Origin: Aliiglaciecola sp. CAU 1673
GTDB taxonomy: Bacteria > Pseudomonadota > Gammaproteobacteria > Enterobacterales > Alteromonadaceae
Direction: 5' to 3'
DNA length: 64,000 nucleotides
NCBI RefSeq assembly: GCF_029223185.1
Contig: NZ_JARHUG010000004.1
Location: 186,001-250,000, forward strand
The translations under genes were made by a program, and so were the position numbers. Below, one piece after another: positions 8,336 through 17,072 of this stretch (position 1 is its first letter; each line of letters begins with the position of its first letter). The notes below the pieces were generated by a model, which made no database searches, was not told the DNA's origin, and worked only from the letters and a program-made list of their open reading frames with translations.

Positions 8336-10132
8336 ATGATTAGATTTGACCTCAATGTAGATAGCCGCAAACAACATCTTTTCGATGTCTGCTTGCATAT
8401 TCCAGCCCATCATTCAGACACATTACATTTGAGCTTACCAGCCTGGATCCCAGGCTCTTATATGATCCGCGACTTTGCCAGGCACTTACACGGGCTAAGC
8501 GCAGTGACTGAAGACGGTGTTGTGCTCCATCATGCGCCACTGGATAAACAGCGCTTTGCTTTGCAAACAAAGGGCAAAGGCTGCTTGGTGCGCTATCAGA
8601 TTTATGCCTTTGACACCTCTGTTCGCACCGCTTATTTAGATGACAACCGTGGATTTTTTAATGGCTCCAGTGTGTTTTTGCAGGTCGAAGAGTTAAACCA
8701 TTTACCTCATCAAATAATGCTGTTATCACCTAAAAGCAGTCAGCGACCATGGCAGGTGGCAACCGGCTTAACACGCGCCACAAGCACACCCAAATATGCC
8801 TTTGGTGAATACCTGGCAGATGACTATGCCCATTTGATTGACTGCCCGGTTGAGATGGGACAGTTCGATGTACTGGAATTCCCGGTCAGAGGGATTCCCC
8901 ATCATGTTGTACTTTGCAATAAGCACTATGCCGACGGCCCGCGTCTTGTCAAGGATTTACAAAAACTGTGCGAACTGCATGTGGCCATGTTCTGCAATGA
9001 CGATGTGTCCTCTCCCCCTTTTGAAGAGTACTGGTTTTTGGTGAATATTCTGCCAGAGGGCTTTGGTGGTCTTGAGCATCGCAACTCAACAGCGCTTTTG
9101 TGCAGCACCTTCGATTTTCCCAATCCACACCGGGTAGATGAGCTAAGCGAGGGCTATAAAACCTTTTTAAGCCTGGCTTCCCACGAATATTTCCATGCCT
9201 GGAACGTCTGTCGCATTAAACCAGCAGAATTTGTCCCCTATGACTTGCGACAGGAGGTCATGACCACGCAGCTTTGGGCTTATGAAGGGATCACGTCCTA
9301 TTACGACGATCTGAGTTTGTACCGCGCAGGCATCATCAGTTTTGCAGATTATCTCAAGCTTCTCTCCAAAACCCTGAGCCGGGTTGAGCGTGGGCAGGGC
9401 CAGTACAAACAGAGCCTGGCTGAATCCAGCTTTTACGCCTGGACCAAGTTTTACCAGCAGGGTGAAGACGCACTTAACAATATCGTCAGCTATTACACCA
9501 AAGGCAGTATATTGGCGTTGTGGCTGGATTTGTCATTACGTGCACACAGTCAGGGGCGGGTTTCGTTAGATCATATGATGCGACTTCTTTGGCAGGAATT
9601 TGGCAGACACGGCCGTGGCACCAGCGAAGCCGACTATCTGCAGCTGGTCGCCCGTTTGTCTGACCAGGGATTGGCTGATGCATTAAGGGCAAAGGTGCAT
9701 GCAAAGGAAAAGCTGGATCTAACCAGCTTACTATCCGACGTTGGCGTGGAGGTAACCCGTCGTAGCGGCAAGTTCAACGATGGCTTAACAGCCGAAACCC
9801 AGTCCTACAATCCTTACCTGGGGATTTTATATAAAGGTGGGGATAGTGGTTTATTGGTACAAAGCGTTTTGCAGGACTCGCCTGCCGAATTAGCCGGGAT
9901 CTGTGCCAAAGATCAATTGATAGCGGCAGACAATCTGCAGTTAACGGCGTCCAACGCCACTCAGCTTTTTGCGCAGCTGCCATTGGCAATACCTGTTGAA
10001 ATAGTGCTGTTCCGCCAGGGGAGATTGCTCACTCTCAGCGTCAAACTCTGTCAGGCGCCAGATACAGTGCTGGAACTAAAAGAAATGGACAGTGAAAAAT
10101 CAAAAAGGTGGCGAACCGTACTTAAGGATTAG
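8336..10132 (+). CDS. M61 family aminopeptidase with PDZ domain
   Basis: Metallopeptidase of the glycyl aminopeptidase family, 598 residues. Order: an N-terminal beta domain (1-170), the catalytic domain with zinc motif HEYFH (His283, Glu284, His287) and the third ligand Glu317 in WAYEGITSYY, then a C-terminal PDZ domain at about 505-585. No signal peptide is seen at the N terminus (MIRFDLNVDSRKQ), so it is probably cytoplasmic, as are many family members. The 3' end overlaps the convergent M23 gene by 11 bp. Confidence 0.93.
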   Translation: MIRFDLNVDSRKQHLFDVCLHIPAHHSDTLHLSLPAWIPGSYMIRDFARHLHGLSAVTEDGVVLHHAPLDKQRFALQTKGKGCLVRYQIYAFDTSVRTAYLDDNRGFFNGSSVFLQVEELNHLPHQIMLLSPKSSQRPWQVATGLTRATSTPKYAFGEYLADDYAHLIDCPVEMGQFDVLEFPVRGIPHHVVLCNKHYADGPRLVKDLQKLCELHVAMFCNDDVSSPPFEEYWFLVNILPEGFGGLEHRNSTALLCSTFDFPNPHRVDELSEGYKTFLSLASHEYFHAWNVCRIKPAEFVPYDLRQEVMTTQLWAYEGITSYYDDLSLYRAGIISFADYLKLLSKTLSRVERGQGQYKQSLAESSFYAWTKFYQQGEDALNNIVSYYTKGSILALWLDLSLRAHSQGRVSLDHMMRLLWQEFGRHGRGTSEADYLQLVARLSDQGLADALRAKVHAKEKLDLTSLLSDVGVEVTRRSGKFNDGLTAETQSYNPYLGILYKGGDSGLLVQSVLQDSPAELAGICAKDQLIAADNLQLTASNATQLFAQLPLAIPVEIVLFRQGRLLTLSVKLCQAPDTVLELKEMDSEKSKRWRTVLKD

Positions 10133-10919
10133 CGGGAACCAGCAGGGCCGGATCGAGACGCTCATCAAACCAATTGATACGCCAGTCCAGGTGCGGCCCG
10201 GTTACCCGCCCAGTGGCGCCTATTTCGGCTATCAACTGTCCCTGCTTCACCTTCTGGCCGGCTTTGACATGGCCTTTGCTTAAATGAATAAAGGTGGAAG
10301 ACACACCAAAGCCGTGGTCGAGGATAAGGGTACCGCCTGAGTAGTACATATCCGCTACAAACAGGCTAACCACACCATCGGCAGGTGCATAGACCGGCGT
10401 GCCAACGGGTCCTGCCACATCCAAGCCATAATGAGGACGTTTGGGCACCCCGTTAAATATGCGCTGACTGCCGTAAACGCCACTGATTTTGCCTTTTGCC
10501 GGCCAGCTAAAGTCCTGCCAAAAGCCCATTAATTCAGTATCTTTTGCCCGCGCTTTGGCAATCTGACGATTGTCTTCCTCGATACGCTTTAATACCGAAT
10601 CCGGTGGTGACACATATTTCTGTTCGACCCCATCCACTTTTTGAATTGGATATTCCCGGGCTTTGAGTTTAATCGGATGCTGGGTTTTGTGGTTGCCTGA
10701 TTGCACGACAAGCTGATGCTCAAGTGCCGCATCACGGCCAAAACCAATCACAAATTGGCCCTCGGGTGACACTTTCACTACTTTATCGTTAAGCCACACT
10801 TTGGAATTTGGTAATACCTGACCTCTGAGCAGCGTCCCCTGCGTCAATTCACCGCGAAGCTCCAATGCCTGACTCCAGGCGCAAAAAGCCATCAACAAAC
10901 AGCCAAGCAGTTTAGGCAT
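10122..10919 (-). CDS. M23 family (LytM) peptidase
   Basis: Envelope peptidase of 265 residues with a signal peptide (about 1-18, CAWSQA). The LytM domain spans about 158-262. The zinc residues of the first motif are H163 and D167 (HYGLD), and H212 is the catalytic-type His. The second motif, normally HxH, reads H243-L-D245 (TGPHLDW), so the last zinc ligand is Asp, not His. I recall this GPHLDW form as common in a proteobacterial subfamily, so it need not mean loss of activity. The start ATG overlaps the stop of the QueD-like gene by 8 bp, which couples them. Confidence 0.9.
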   Translation of the reverse strand: MPKLLGCLLMAFCAWSQALELRGELTQGTLLRGQVLPNSKVWLNDKVVKVSPEGQFVIGFGRDAALEHQLVVQSGNHKTQHPIKLKAREYPIQKVDGVEQKYVSPPDSVLKRIEEDNRQIAKARAKDTELMGFWQDFSWPAKGKISGVYGSQRIFNGVPKRPHYGLDVAGPVGTPVYAPADGVVSLFVADMYYSGGTLILDHGFGVSSTFIHLSKGHVKAGQKVKQGQLIAEIGATGRVTGPHLDWRINWFDERLDPALLVPANP

Positions 10920-11793
10920 AGGCTATTGCCCCTTTGCCTACCCCTTCAAATGCCATCACTTTAAACTGCGCGCTTGGCTGCATGCGCTTGTGTTCATCGG
11001 CCATAAATTGGGCCAGGCATTCCACTGTGGAATCGGTGTCGATCAAATCACTTTCGGCCATGGGAATAACCAGCTCGAAGCGTCCCTGAGAAGATTCGTA
11101 CGCAAAGGGATAGTGCCCTGACAAGTCCATCGACTGGGCCTGAGATGACAATTGTAAAGTGTCGAGTTCAACCAAATCTTCGCGGGTGCCGATATAAATA
11201 TCCTGCCAGCGTGTTGCCCAGTACTGCTCTAAATCCGGCGCATTTTGCTCATCTTTGAAGACCACCACCTTAGAGCGGTGACCGTGAGCAATGCGCTGAC
11301 AGTTGCCGTCGTGTTTCTTCAGGCCATGGGTGTAGTGGTAATAAGGGCTGTTAATGACCTCGCTACGAAGCATTAAGGTCAGCCCCTGCACGTTTTGCGG
11401 CAATGAGGTGGCAATCACCTCTTTAAGATACTGGCTGACCGACGCCATGGAAATTTCATCAGCATAGATAAAGGCATAAGCATCGGCCGGGCAATTCAGG
11501 TGAATAGACAAGCCGCTACCACGCAGAAAATCCACCAGTACCCGCTCTTCTGCCTCATTGTGCTGTACCTGACAAAGTGGATTGTCGGCAGGCACCAGCA
11601 ACTTATGATCTACATGCTCGTCAATCAACCGCTTTAATTGCTTTTTGACCAGGCCAAAGTCCAGCACCATGCTTTCTTCGTTTAAACCACCGTCCAAAAT
11701 CACATCCACTATCCAGCTTTCGCCCACCATGCCACGACGAGGACAAAGGTAAGAAAAATCCATTACGGTAAGGTCATTGACGAATAATTGCAT
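10912..11793 (-). CDS. Two-domain 6-carboxytetrahydropterin synthase-like protein
   Basis: T-fold protein of the QueD/PTPS family, 293 residues, about twice the size of ordinary QueD (about 120). The C-terminal half carries the zinc and cysteine motif: H156, C165, H170-G-H172 (HDGNCQRIAHGH), and a late Glu at 283 (AFEGVGKG). The N-terminal half lacks the zinc His residues (DFSYLCPRRG) but keeps the D62-H63 element of the catalytic site (HVDHKLL). The catalytic residues are thus divided between two fused T-folds. Role in queuosine or pterin synthesis is likely from the family, but no queC, queE or folE gene is nearby, and it is coupled by an 8-bp overlap to an M23 peptidase, an odd partner. 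Confidence 0.8.
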   Translation of the reverse strand: MQLFVNDLTVMDFSYLCPRRGMVGESWIVDVILDGGLNEESMVLDFGLVKKQLKRLIDEHVDHKLLVPADNPLCQVQHNEAEERVLVDFLRGSGLSIHLNCPADAYAFIYADEISMASVSQYLKEVIATSLPQNVQGLTLMLRSEVINSPYYHYTHGLKKHDGNCQRIAHGHRSKVVVFKDEQNAPDLEQYWATRWQDIYIGTREDLVELDTLQLSSQAQSMDLSGHYPFAYESSQGRFELVIPMAESDLIDTDSTVECLAQFMADEHKRMQPSAQFKVMAFEGVGKGAIAYA

Positions 11794-11873
11794 GTTGGGA
11801 CGGCCTGGTTAACAAGAGCAGCAGTATAACATAGCCCCTCACGGGGCTTAATGATCTGTTTTGATTGAATAAA

Positions 11874-12881
11874 TCAACGGTTTTTTAGCAGCTGATCCTT
11901 CAGATTCGGAGGAATGCCTCTAATGATTAAGGTGTCGGTGTTAGCATCATATTGCACTTTATCGCCAAGTAATGCTCGGTCAAAACTCAAAGTAACGCCA
12001 CCACCCGCACCGCTAAACTTACTTAACCCCTTGAGCACCGCTTTATCCGCCTGGAATGTTTCCTCCAGCACCGGTTGTTCGGCATTTACAAAGGCATAAA
12101 AGTCGGTGTCGCTGCCAGATTGACTGATCCGCTCTGACAGTTCCTTTACACTGATATCCTCACCCTGCTCCAATTTCTCTTTGTAATAATCAGCCACCTG
12201 CTGTCGGCTTTGCTGCTTCTCTTGCGGGTCTAACTGCTCACTGGCCAAAAACTCATCTACCGAGGTCACCAACTGGCGATTTTGCTGCTTGATGTCCAAC
12301 AGTTCATTGCAACCCAGGAAAGCCAGGAAAAAATCAGACACTTTGCGCCCGGCACGCCCTTTGATAAAGCTGACATAGCGCTTCTTATCGGCGGCAATCC
12401 GCAAATCAGTTAAATCGATACGCACGGCCAACTGCATACGGCTTAAATCCAGATGATCGCTGTAGTTAAGCTCCAGATGCTGATTGATCTCCACATGCTG
12501 CTTGGTATTGAGCAAAGCAATCATTAGAAAGTCAGTGGCCAGAAATTGATAACGACAGAGGATCAAAAAACCGGTTTCCAGGGTGGCAAAATCCATCAGC
12601 GTCTTACGTAGTAATTCGGCGACGGTCACACTGAAGGCATGGAAATCCTGCTCCGCACTAATCAAGCGTTGTAACTCTTGGGCAAAGTGAGGATGCTCGG
12701 CATCATCCAACGCCCCCACGCCCTTACCGGGTTTCGCGTTGTAGGCACTGTGTATTTGGGAAGCCAGGGCTTCTATGGCCGGACTGATATCGAAACAACG
12801 GTCTCGTGGCACCAGGGCCAGTTCCTGCTTATCATTGACGCGAAGCTGATGGACGACAAAATCTTGAATAATGGCACTCAT
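11874..12881 (-). CDS. yejK: Nucleoid-associated protein YejK
   Basis: Member of the NdpA/YejK (37 kDa nucleoid-associated) family, 335 residues, full length. It binds double-stranded DNA in the nucleoid; its exact role is unclear. Recognisable stretches are the N-terminal AIIQDFVVHQL and the C-terminal IIRGIPPNLKDQL. It is divergent from yejL-yejM, the same arrangement as in enterobacteria, which supports the call. A perfect TATAAT box lies upstream at 12950-12955. Confidence 0.95.
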   Translation of the reverse strand: MSAIIQDFVVHQLRVNDKQELALVPRDRCFDISPAIEALASQIHSAYNAKPGKGVGALDDAEHPHFAQELQRLISAEQDFHAFSVTVAELLRKTLMDFATLETGFLILCRYQFLATDFLMIALLNTKQHVEINQHLELNYSDHLDLSRMQLAVRIDLTDLRIAADKKRYVSFIKGRAGRKVSDFFLAFLGCNELLDIKQQNRQLVTSVDEFLASEQLDPQEKQQSRQQVADYYKEKLEQGEDISVKELSERISQSGSDTDFYAFVNAEQPVLEETFQADKAVLKGLSKFSGAGGGVTLSFDRALLGDKVQYDANTDTLIIRGIPPNLKDQLLKNR

Positions 12882-12949
12882 GAAAACTCGGATCTCGTTG
12901 TTATTTGGTCTTTGGGGGTCAGGCGCACCTTGCGCATGGGATGGACCGC

Positions 12950-12955
12950 ATTATA
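12950..12955 (-). promoter_or_regulatory. -10 box of yejK
   Basis: TATAAT on the minus strand, within CACTATAATG, about 60 bp upstream of the yejK ATG. The -35 region at 12973-12978 (GAGTCA) is weak. It is back to back with the yejL promoter. Confidence 0.5.
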
Positions 12956-12986
12956 GTGATATCAAGTCCCAATGACTCGCCTTGTG

Positions 12987-13017
12987 TTGACCACTTAATT
13001 AATCGACTTGGTATGAT
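12987..13017 (+). promoter_or_regulatory. Sigma70-type promoter of yejL-yejM
   Basis: TTGACC at 12987-12992 and TATGAT at 13012-13017 with a 19-bp spacer and an extended -10 (TGG before TATGAT). The start codon of yejL follows at 13053. Confidence 0.5.
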
Positions 13018-13052
13018 ACACTTGCCGCCAGATTTTACCCTAGAACGACATT

Positions 13053-13307
13053 ATGCCTCAAAAATCCAAGTATTCTGATGCCCAATTTGATGCCCTGACC
13101 CAGGATCTTATCGCTGCACTGGAAAAACATCAGGCCGGTCGCGACTTGTCGCTGATGGTGCTGGGCAATCTTTTAACCAATGTGTTTAATCACCAGGTTG
13201 CTGACAAGGATCGTGTGGCCATGGCAGAACAGTTCAGCCAGATCCTGCTAAAAAGCATTCAGCGCGACAACCAAGCACCTGCTCACAGTCAGAAAAAGCC
13301 GTCATGA
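13053..13307 (+). CDS. yejL: DUF1414 protein YejL
   Basis: Small protein of 84 residues of the DUF1414 family (about 75 in E. coli). The core KYSDAQFDALTQDLIAALEKH and VLGNLLTNVFN is typical. Function is not known; it is predicted soluble and helical. The stop overlaps the yejM start by 4 bp (ATGA), so the pair is translationally coupled as in other gammaproteobacteria. Confidence 0.93.
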   Translation: MPQKSKYSDAQFDALTQDLIAALEKHQAGRDLSLMVLGNLLTNVFNHQVADKDRVAMAEQFSQILLKSIQRDNQAPAHSQKKPS

Positions 13308-14842
13308 TCTTAGGTGAAACGCCGAGAAGGCAGCGCGTATCCAAATTGGTGAGTTGGGGACATTGGTTTGCCCTGGCTAATATCCTGATCGCTATCGTCA
13401 TTGCCTCGATTTACGTGTTCAATTCTTCTTTGCCGAATTCGGCGTTGGGCATGGCTTACCTGCTGAGTAATTGGTTTAGCCATATCGCATTTCTTACTTT
13501 CCTGGGCTTTGTACTGTTTGTTTTGCCCCTTTGCTACATATTGCCCAATGTAAATCTGGTCAAGGGTTTGAGCTCTGTGTTGGCGGCAGTCGGACTGGCA
13601 TTGCTGGCTTTCGATGCCTTGCTATACAACAAGCATGGTTTGCACTTAAGTCTGGGTTCGGCCGACCTCATTCGCAACGAAACCAAGATATTCATTGCCA
13701 GTTTCAGTTGGCAACAATGGAGCTTTCTCGGTTTGCTCTTTGTGGTCTGGCTGTCCTTCCAGTTGATGCTTGCAAACGGTCTATGGAAGCGCATCGAACG
13801 CTTCCAGAAAAAGCGTATTGGCCTGCCCATTGTCAGCTTTTTTGTGATCTGTTTCAGCGCCAGCCACGGGGCGCATATCTGGGCAGATGCCAATCTGTAT
13901 CAGCCTATCGTCAAACAGGATGATATGTTTCCCTTGTCCTACCCTGCTACCGCCAAGACCTTGTTATCCAAGTACGATTTATTGGATATTCAAAATTATC
14001 AAAGACGTAAAGAATTGCAGTTGGAAAGCCAGTTTACCTCAGCAGTTTATCCCACCGCACCGGTGTACTGCGGTATCGACAATCAGGCCAACCTGGTGTT
14101 GCTGGTAGGCACTCAGGACAAGCGAATTGGTCATTTGGGCTCAGCATTGGATCTGCACCTGAAAAAAGCCCACTTCGATATTGCCGGTGACCAGGAAGAT
14201 GCCCGTTTCTCTATCCTCTACGGACTCCCTTCGTTGTATCGGGACGTACTGAGCAATCAGCGCCCGGTGCCTTTGGATCTGACCCAAAAACTGGGCTTAC
14301 CGACCATGATTTACTCCGCTGCACCGCTACCTGAGGGGGTGTCTACGTTGCAGGTAGACTGGGATACCTTTGCGCAGGTTGTGCCTTCAACCAATCCGAA
14401 ATTGGCCATTGGCTTTGTAGACGAAGAACAAATGAATCTGCTGTTGGCGGGCGATTTACATAAAAACAGCACCTTGCTGCTTACCCGCATGTTACCCAAC
14501 AAAGAAGTGGCGCTGCTGAGCAACATTGATCTGACCGATGGCGACGTGCCTTCCAGCCATGAAGATTTGCTGCCCACCTTGATGCACTTCCTGGGCTGCC
14601 AGGCGCCGTCGGAAAACTACAGCACTGGTCAGTCTCTGCTCTCAAGCAAACGCAAATGGCTGGTTAGCAATAGTAACGGCAAGATTGTCCTTATCGAAGG
14701 TCAGACAAAGACCGAAGTGGATAGCCAAGGCAACTACAAACTCTATGACTTGCCAGACGGAGAGGAAAGTGCCAAGCCCCTGAACATGAACAGACTAAGT
14801 CAGGGGATCAAACATTTGAGCAGGTTTGCCCAGCAGCCTTAG
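13304..14842 (+). CDS. yejM: YejM/PbgA-like inner-membrane protein, short form
   Basis: DUF3413 inner-membrane protein. Five membrane helices are seen at about 20-40, 56-80, 87-107, 139-158 and 171-187, followed by the conserved HIWADANLY block (about 191-199) and a periplasmic domain. In E. coli YejM reports lipopolysaccharide level to the LapB-FtsH-LpxC circuit, through an inactive sulfatase-like domain. This copy is 512 residues against about 586 in E. coli; the shortfall is in the periplasmic part, which is only faintly sulfatase-like. A small GC-rich hairpin (14833-14848) overlaps the stop codon and may separate it from the convergent gmhB. Confidence 0.85.
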   Translation: MILGETPRRQRVSKLVSWGHWFALANILIAIVIASIYVFNSSLPNSALGMAYLLSNWFSHIAFLTFLGFVLFVLPLCYILPNVNLVKGLSSVLAAVGLALLAFDALLYNKHGLHLSLGSADLIRNETKIFIASFSWQQWSFLGLLFVVWLSFQLMLANGLWKRIERFQKKRIGLPIVSFFVICFSASHGAHIWADANLYQPIVKQDDMFPLSYPATAKTLLSKYDLLDIQNYQRRKELQLESQFTSAVYPTAPVYCGIDNQANLVLLVGTQDKRIGHLGSALDLHLKKAHFDIAGDQEDARFSILYGLPSLYRDVLSNQRPVPLDLTQKLGLPTMIYSAAPLPEGVSTLQVDWDTFAQVVPSTNPKLAIGFVDEEQMNLLLAGDLHKNSTLLLTRMLPNKEVALLSNIDLTDGDVPSSHEDLLPTLMHFLGCQAPSENYSTGQSLLSSKRKWLVSNSNGKIVLIEGQTKTEVDSQGNYKLYDLPDGEESAKPLNMNRLSQGIKHLSRFAQQP

Positions 14843-14854
14843 GGCTGCCGGGAA

Positions 14855-15388
14855 CTAGCTCAGCAAAGGCGCAATGGCTGAAAGCCGACTGACCTGTCGG
14901 TAAAACGGATCTGAACCGCCAGTGGCTTCAGTAAGGAGGAATCCCCCCTTGAGGCCAGCGGCTTTCGCCGCTTCCATATCGCTTTGCTTATCACCTATCA
15001 TCAGACTTTGTGACAAGGCTAAATCGAGCTCTTCAGCGGCTTTAAGCAACATACCAGGTGCTGGTTTTCGGCACTGGCACTCACAGCGGTATTCTCCGCT
15101 GGCATCAGAGGGATGATGTGGACAAAAATAAATACCGTCCAACACGATCCCCTGGGCTTCAAATTGTTCGCGCATCCAATCCGACAATTGCCAGAAGCTT
15201 TGCTCCGAATAATAACCACGGCCAATGCCGGATTGGTTGGTGACTACGACCAACTTGTAGCCCTTTTGTTTCAGCGCAGCGCACAGCTCGAATATGCCTT
15301 CCATAAAATCAAACTGTTCAGGCGAACTGACATAGCCATGATCGACATTGATGATGCCATCGCGATCGAGAAATGCCGCCTTATCCAT
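14855..15388 (-). CDS. gmhB: D-glycero-beta-D-manno-heptose-1,7-bisphosphate 7-phosphatase
   Basis: HAD-family phosphatase of 177 residues for the ADP-heptose branch of lipopolysaccharide core synthesis. The nucleophile motif is FLDRDG (D8, D10), followed by VVTNQSGIGRG, a zinc loop (CPHHP, then CECQCRKP) and the acidic motif MIGDKQSDMEAA. The start ATG shares one base with the stop codon of the SDR gene upstream, so it is read as the last gene of the valine-degradation operon. That placement is unusual: gmhB is more often near glyQS or other lipopolysaccharide genes. Confidence 0.92.
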   Translation of the reverse strand: MDKAAFLDRDGIINVDHGYVSSPEQFDFMEGIFELCAALKQKGYKLVVVTNQSGIGRGYYSEQSFWQLSDWMREQFEAQGIVLDGIYFCPHHPSDASGEYRCECQCRKPAPGMLLKAAEELDLALSQSLMIGDKQSDMEAAKAAGLKGGFLLTEATGGSDPFYRQVSRLSAIAPLLS

Positions 15389-16149
15389 TAGATACGTGTA
15401 CCACCATCCAATTCCAGTACCCGGCCGGTAAAGTAGTCATTTTCAAAGATAAAGCGCACGGCATGCGCCATTTCATCCGGATCGGCCAGGCGGCGCAGCG
15501 GCACCGTGCTTAGGAACTTCTCTCGCATTTCCGGACGCATCTGTGCAGCCATGGCCGTTTCCACCAAACCGGGCGCCACGCAGCCAGTGCGAATGCCAAA
15601 ACGGGCCAGTTCCTTGCCCCAACTCACCGTCATGGTGGCAACCGCAGACTTGGAGGCCGAATAGTTGGTTTGTCCCATATTGCCGGCGCGGGATACTGAG
15701 GAGACATTGATGATCACGCCTTCGCTGCCGGTATTGATCATCTGCGTCGCAGCCTCTCGGCCACACAAGAACGTGCCGGTGACGTTGACATTGAGAACGG
15801 ACTGGAACTGCTCCAACGACATTTTATCCACGACTTTGCCGTCTTTCACTTTAAGCAACAAACCATCGCGCATAATACCTGCACTATTGATCAGCCCATG
15901 CAGTGCACCGAAGGATTCGGCAATAGCTGCAAAGGTTTGTTCGACCTGCTGTTCATTGGTCACATCCAGCGCATAAGTCTGTACTTTTACCCCATGGGAC
16001 TGCAAAGCTGCTGCAGCATCGGCAAGGGCTTGTTCCTGTCGATCCAGAAGCGCCAAGTGCGCTCCGTGCGCGGCCAGATGCTCGGCCATGGCCAATCCCA
16101 GTCCCTGAGCGGCGCCAGTAACGGCAATGACTTTGTCTTTAAGCTGCAT
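15388..16149 (-). CDS. SDR-family 3-hydroxyacyl-type dehydrogenase
   Basis: Short-chain dehydrogenase of 253 residues, FabG-like. It has the NAD(P) motif TGAAQGLG (11-18), NSAG at 88-91, and the catalytic S150, Y163 and K167 (NYSASK). I chose the ATG at 16149, which has AGAGGAC just upstream and starts directly at MQLKDKVIAVTG; longer upstream frames run into mmsB. It follows mmsB by 16 bp. Its place after the valine genes suggests a 3-hydroxyacyl-CoA or similar oxidation, but the substrate is not certain. Confidence 0.88.
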   Translation of the reverse strand: MQLKDKVIAVTGAAQGLGLAMAEHLAAHGAHLALLDRQEQALADAAAALQSHGVKVQTYALDVTNEQQVEQTFAAIAESFGALHGLINSAGIMRDGLLLKVKDGKVVDKMSLEQFQSVLNVNVTGTFLCGREAATQMINTGSEGVIINVSSVSRAGNMGQTNYSASKSAVATMTVSWGKELARFGIRTGCVAPGLVETAMAAQMRPEMREKFLSTVPLRRLADPDEMAHAVRFIFENDYFTGRVLELDGGTRI

Positions 16150-16165
16150 TGATTGTCCTCTTTTT

Positions 16166-17062
16166 CTACTTATCCCGCTTAGTTTTACCAAGCAGATTAA
16201 AAATACTGGAAAAATCTTGTTGGCCATGGCCCTGTTGGCTATGCACGGCATACAGGCTTTGCGCCAGCGCCCCCATGGGTGTAGCGCTATGGCTTTGCTG
16301 AGCGGTATCCATGGCAAGGCCTAAGTCCTTACGCATGAGATCCACCATAAAACCACCCTGATAGCCTTTGCTTGAAGGCACATTGTCCATCACACCTGGG
16401 CAAGGATTATATTTTTGCAATGTCCAGTTGCAACCCGAGCTTTGCAGCATGATTTCCGATAGCACCTTGGGATCCAAGCCATGGGCCATGCCCAATTGCA
16501 AGGCTTCACTGGTACCGGTCATCAGCACGGCTAACAGCATATTGTTGCAGATTTTGGCTACCTGCCCTGCACCATGATCGCCAGCATGGAAAATGTTTTT
16601 ACCCATGGCTTCAAGCACAGGCTTGGCCCGCATAAACTGCTCTGGTCTGCCACCGACAATAAAAGTCAATGTTCCTGCCGCAGCGCCAGCCACGCCGCCC
16701 GATACCGGCGCATCGACAAAATCAATGCGCCGTTTTGCCAGCCCCTGGGCCACAACACGGGCGGATTCGGCATCGATGGTGCTCGAATCAATCACTAGGG
16801 TCCCCTCGTCCAGCACCTGCTCCAACCCATGTTCACCGAGATACAAACCACGCACATGTTTGCCGGCAGGCAGCATGGTAATAACCACTTCAGCATCTTG
16901 CGCTGCCACAGCGGCACTGCTAGCGGCAATCGCCCCAAGTTTGGCCAATTGCTGCATATTTTCCGCTACCAGGTCAAAGACATGCACACGATGTCCTGCC
17001 TTAACCAAATTGGCCGCCATCGGCCCGCCCATATTACCTAAACCAATAAACGCGATTTGCAT
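16166..17062 (-). CDS. mmsB: 3-hydroxyisobutyrate dehydrogenase
   Basis: NAD-dependent oxidation of 3-hydroxyisobutyrate to methylmalonate semialdehyde, in valine catabolism. The protein is 298 residues, as usual. It has the Rossmann motif IGLGNMGGPMA (6-16), the substrate-binding DAPVSGGVAGA (117-127) and the catalytic K170 in GAGQVAKICNN. AAAGGAGATCAC precedes the ATG. It lies 10 bp after the hydrolase that makes its substrate. Confidence 0.95.
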   Translation of the reverse strand: MQIAFIGLGNMGGPMAANLVKAGHRVHVFDLVAENMQQLAKLGAIAASSAAVAAQDAEVVITMLPAGKHVRGLYLGEHGLEQVLDEGTLVIDSSTIDAESARVVAQGLAKRRIDFVDAPVSGGVAGAAAGTLTFIVGGRPEQFMRAKPVLEAMGKNIFHAGDHGAGQVAKICNNMLLAVLMTGTSEALQLGMAHGLDPKVLSEIMLQSSGCNWTLQKYNPCPGVMDNVPSSKGYQGGFMVDLMRKDLGLAMDTAQQSHSATPMGALAQSLYAVHSQQGHGQQDFSSIFNLLGKTKRDK

Positions 17063-17072
17063 GTGATCTCCT

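Noticed and set aside
16593..17066. Open frame of 157 codons opposite mmsB
   Set aside because: Ala-, Ser- and Pro-rich translation, antisense to mmsB, no ribosome site.
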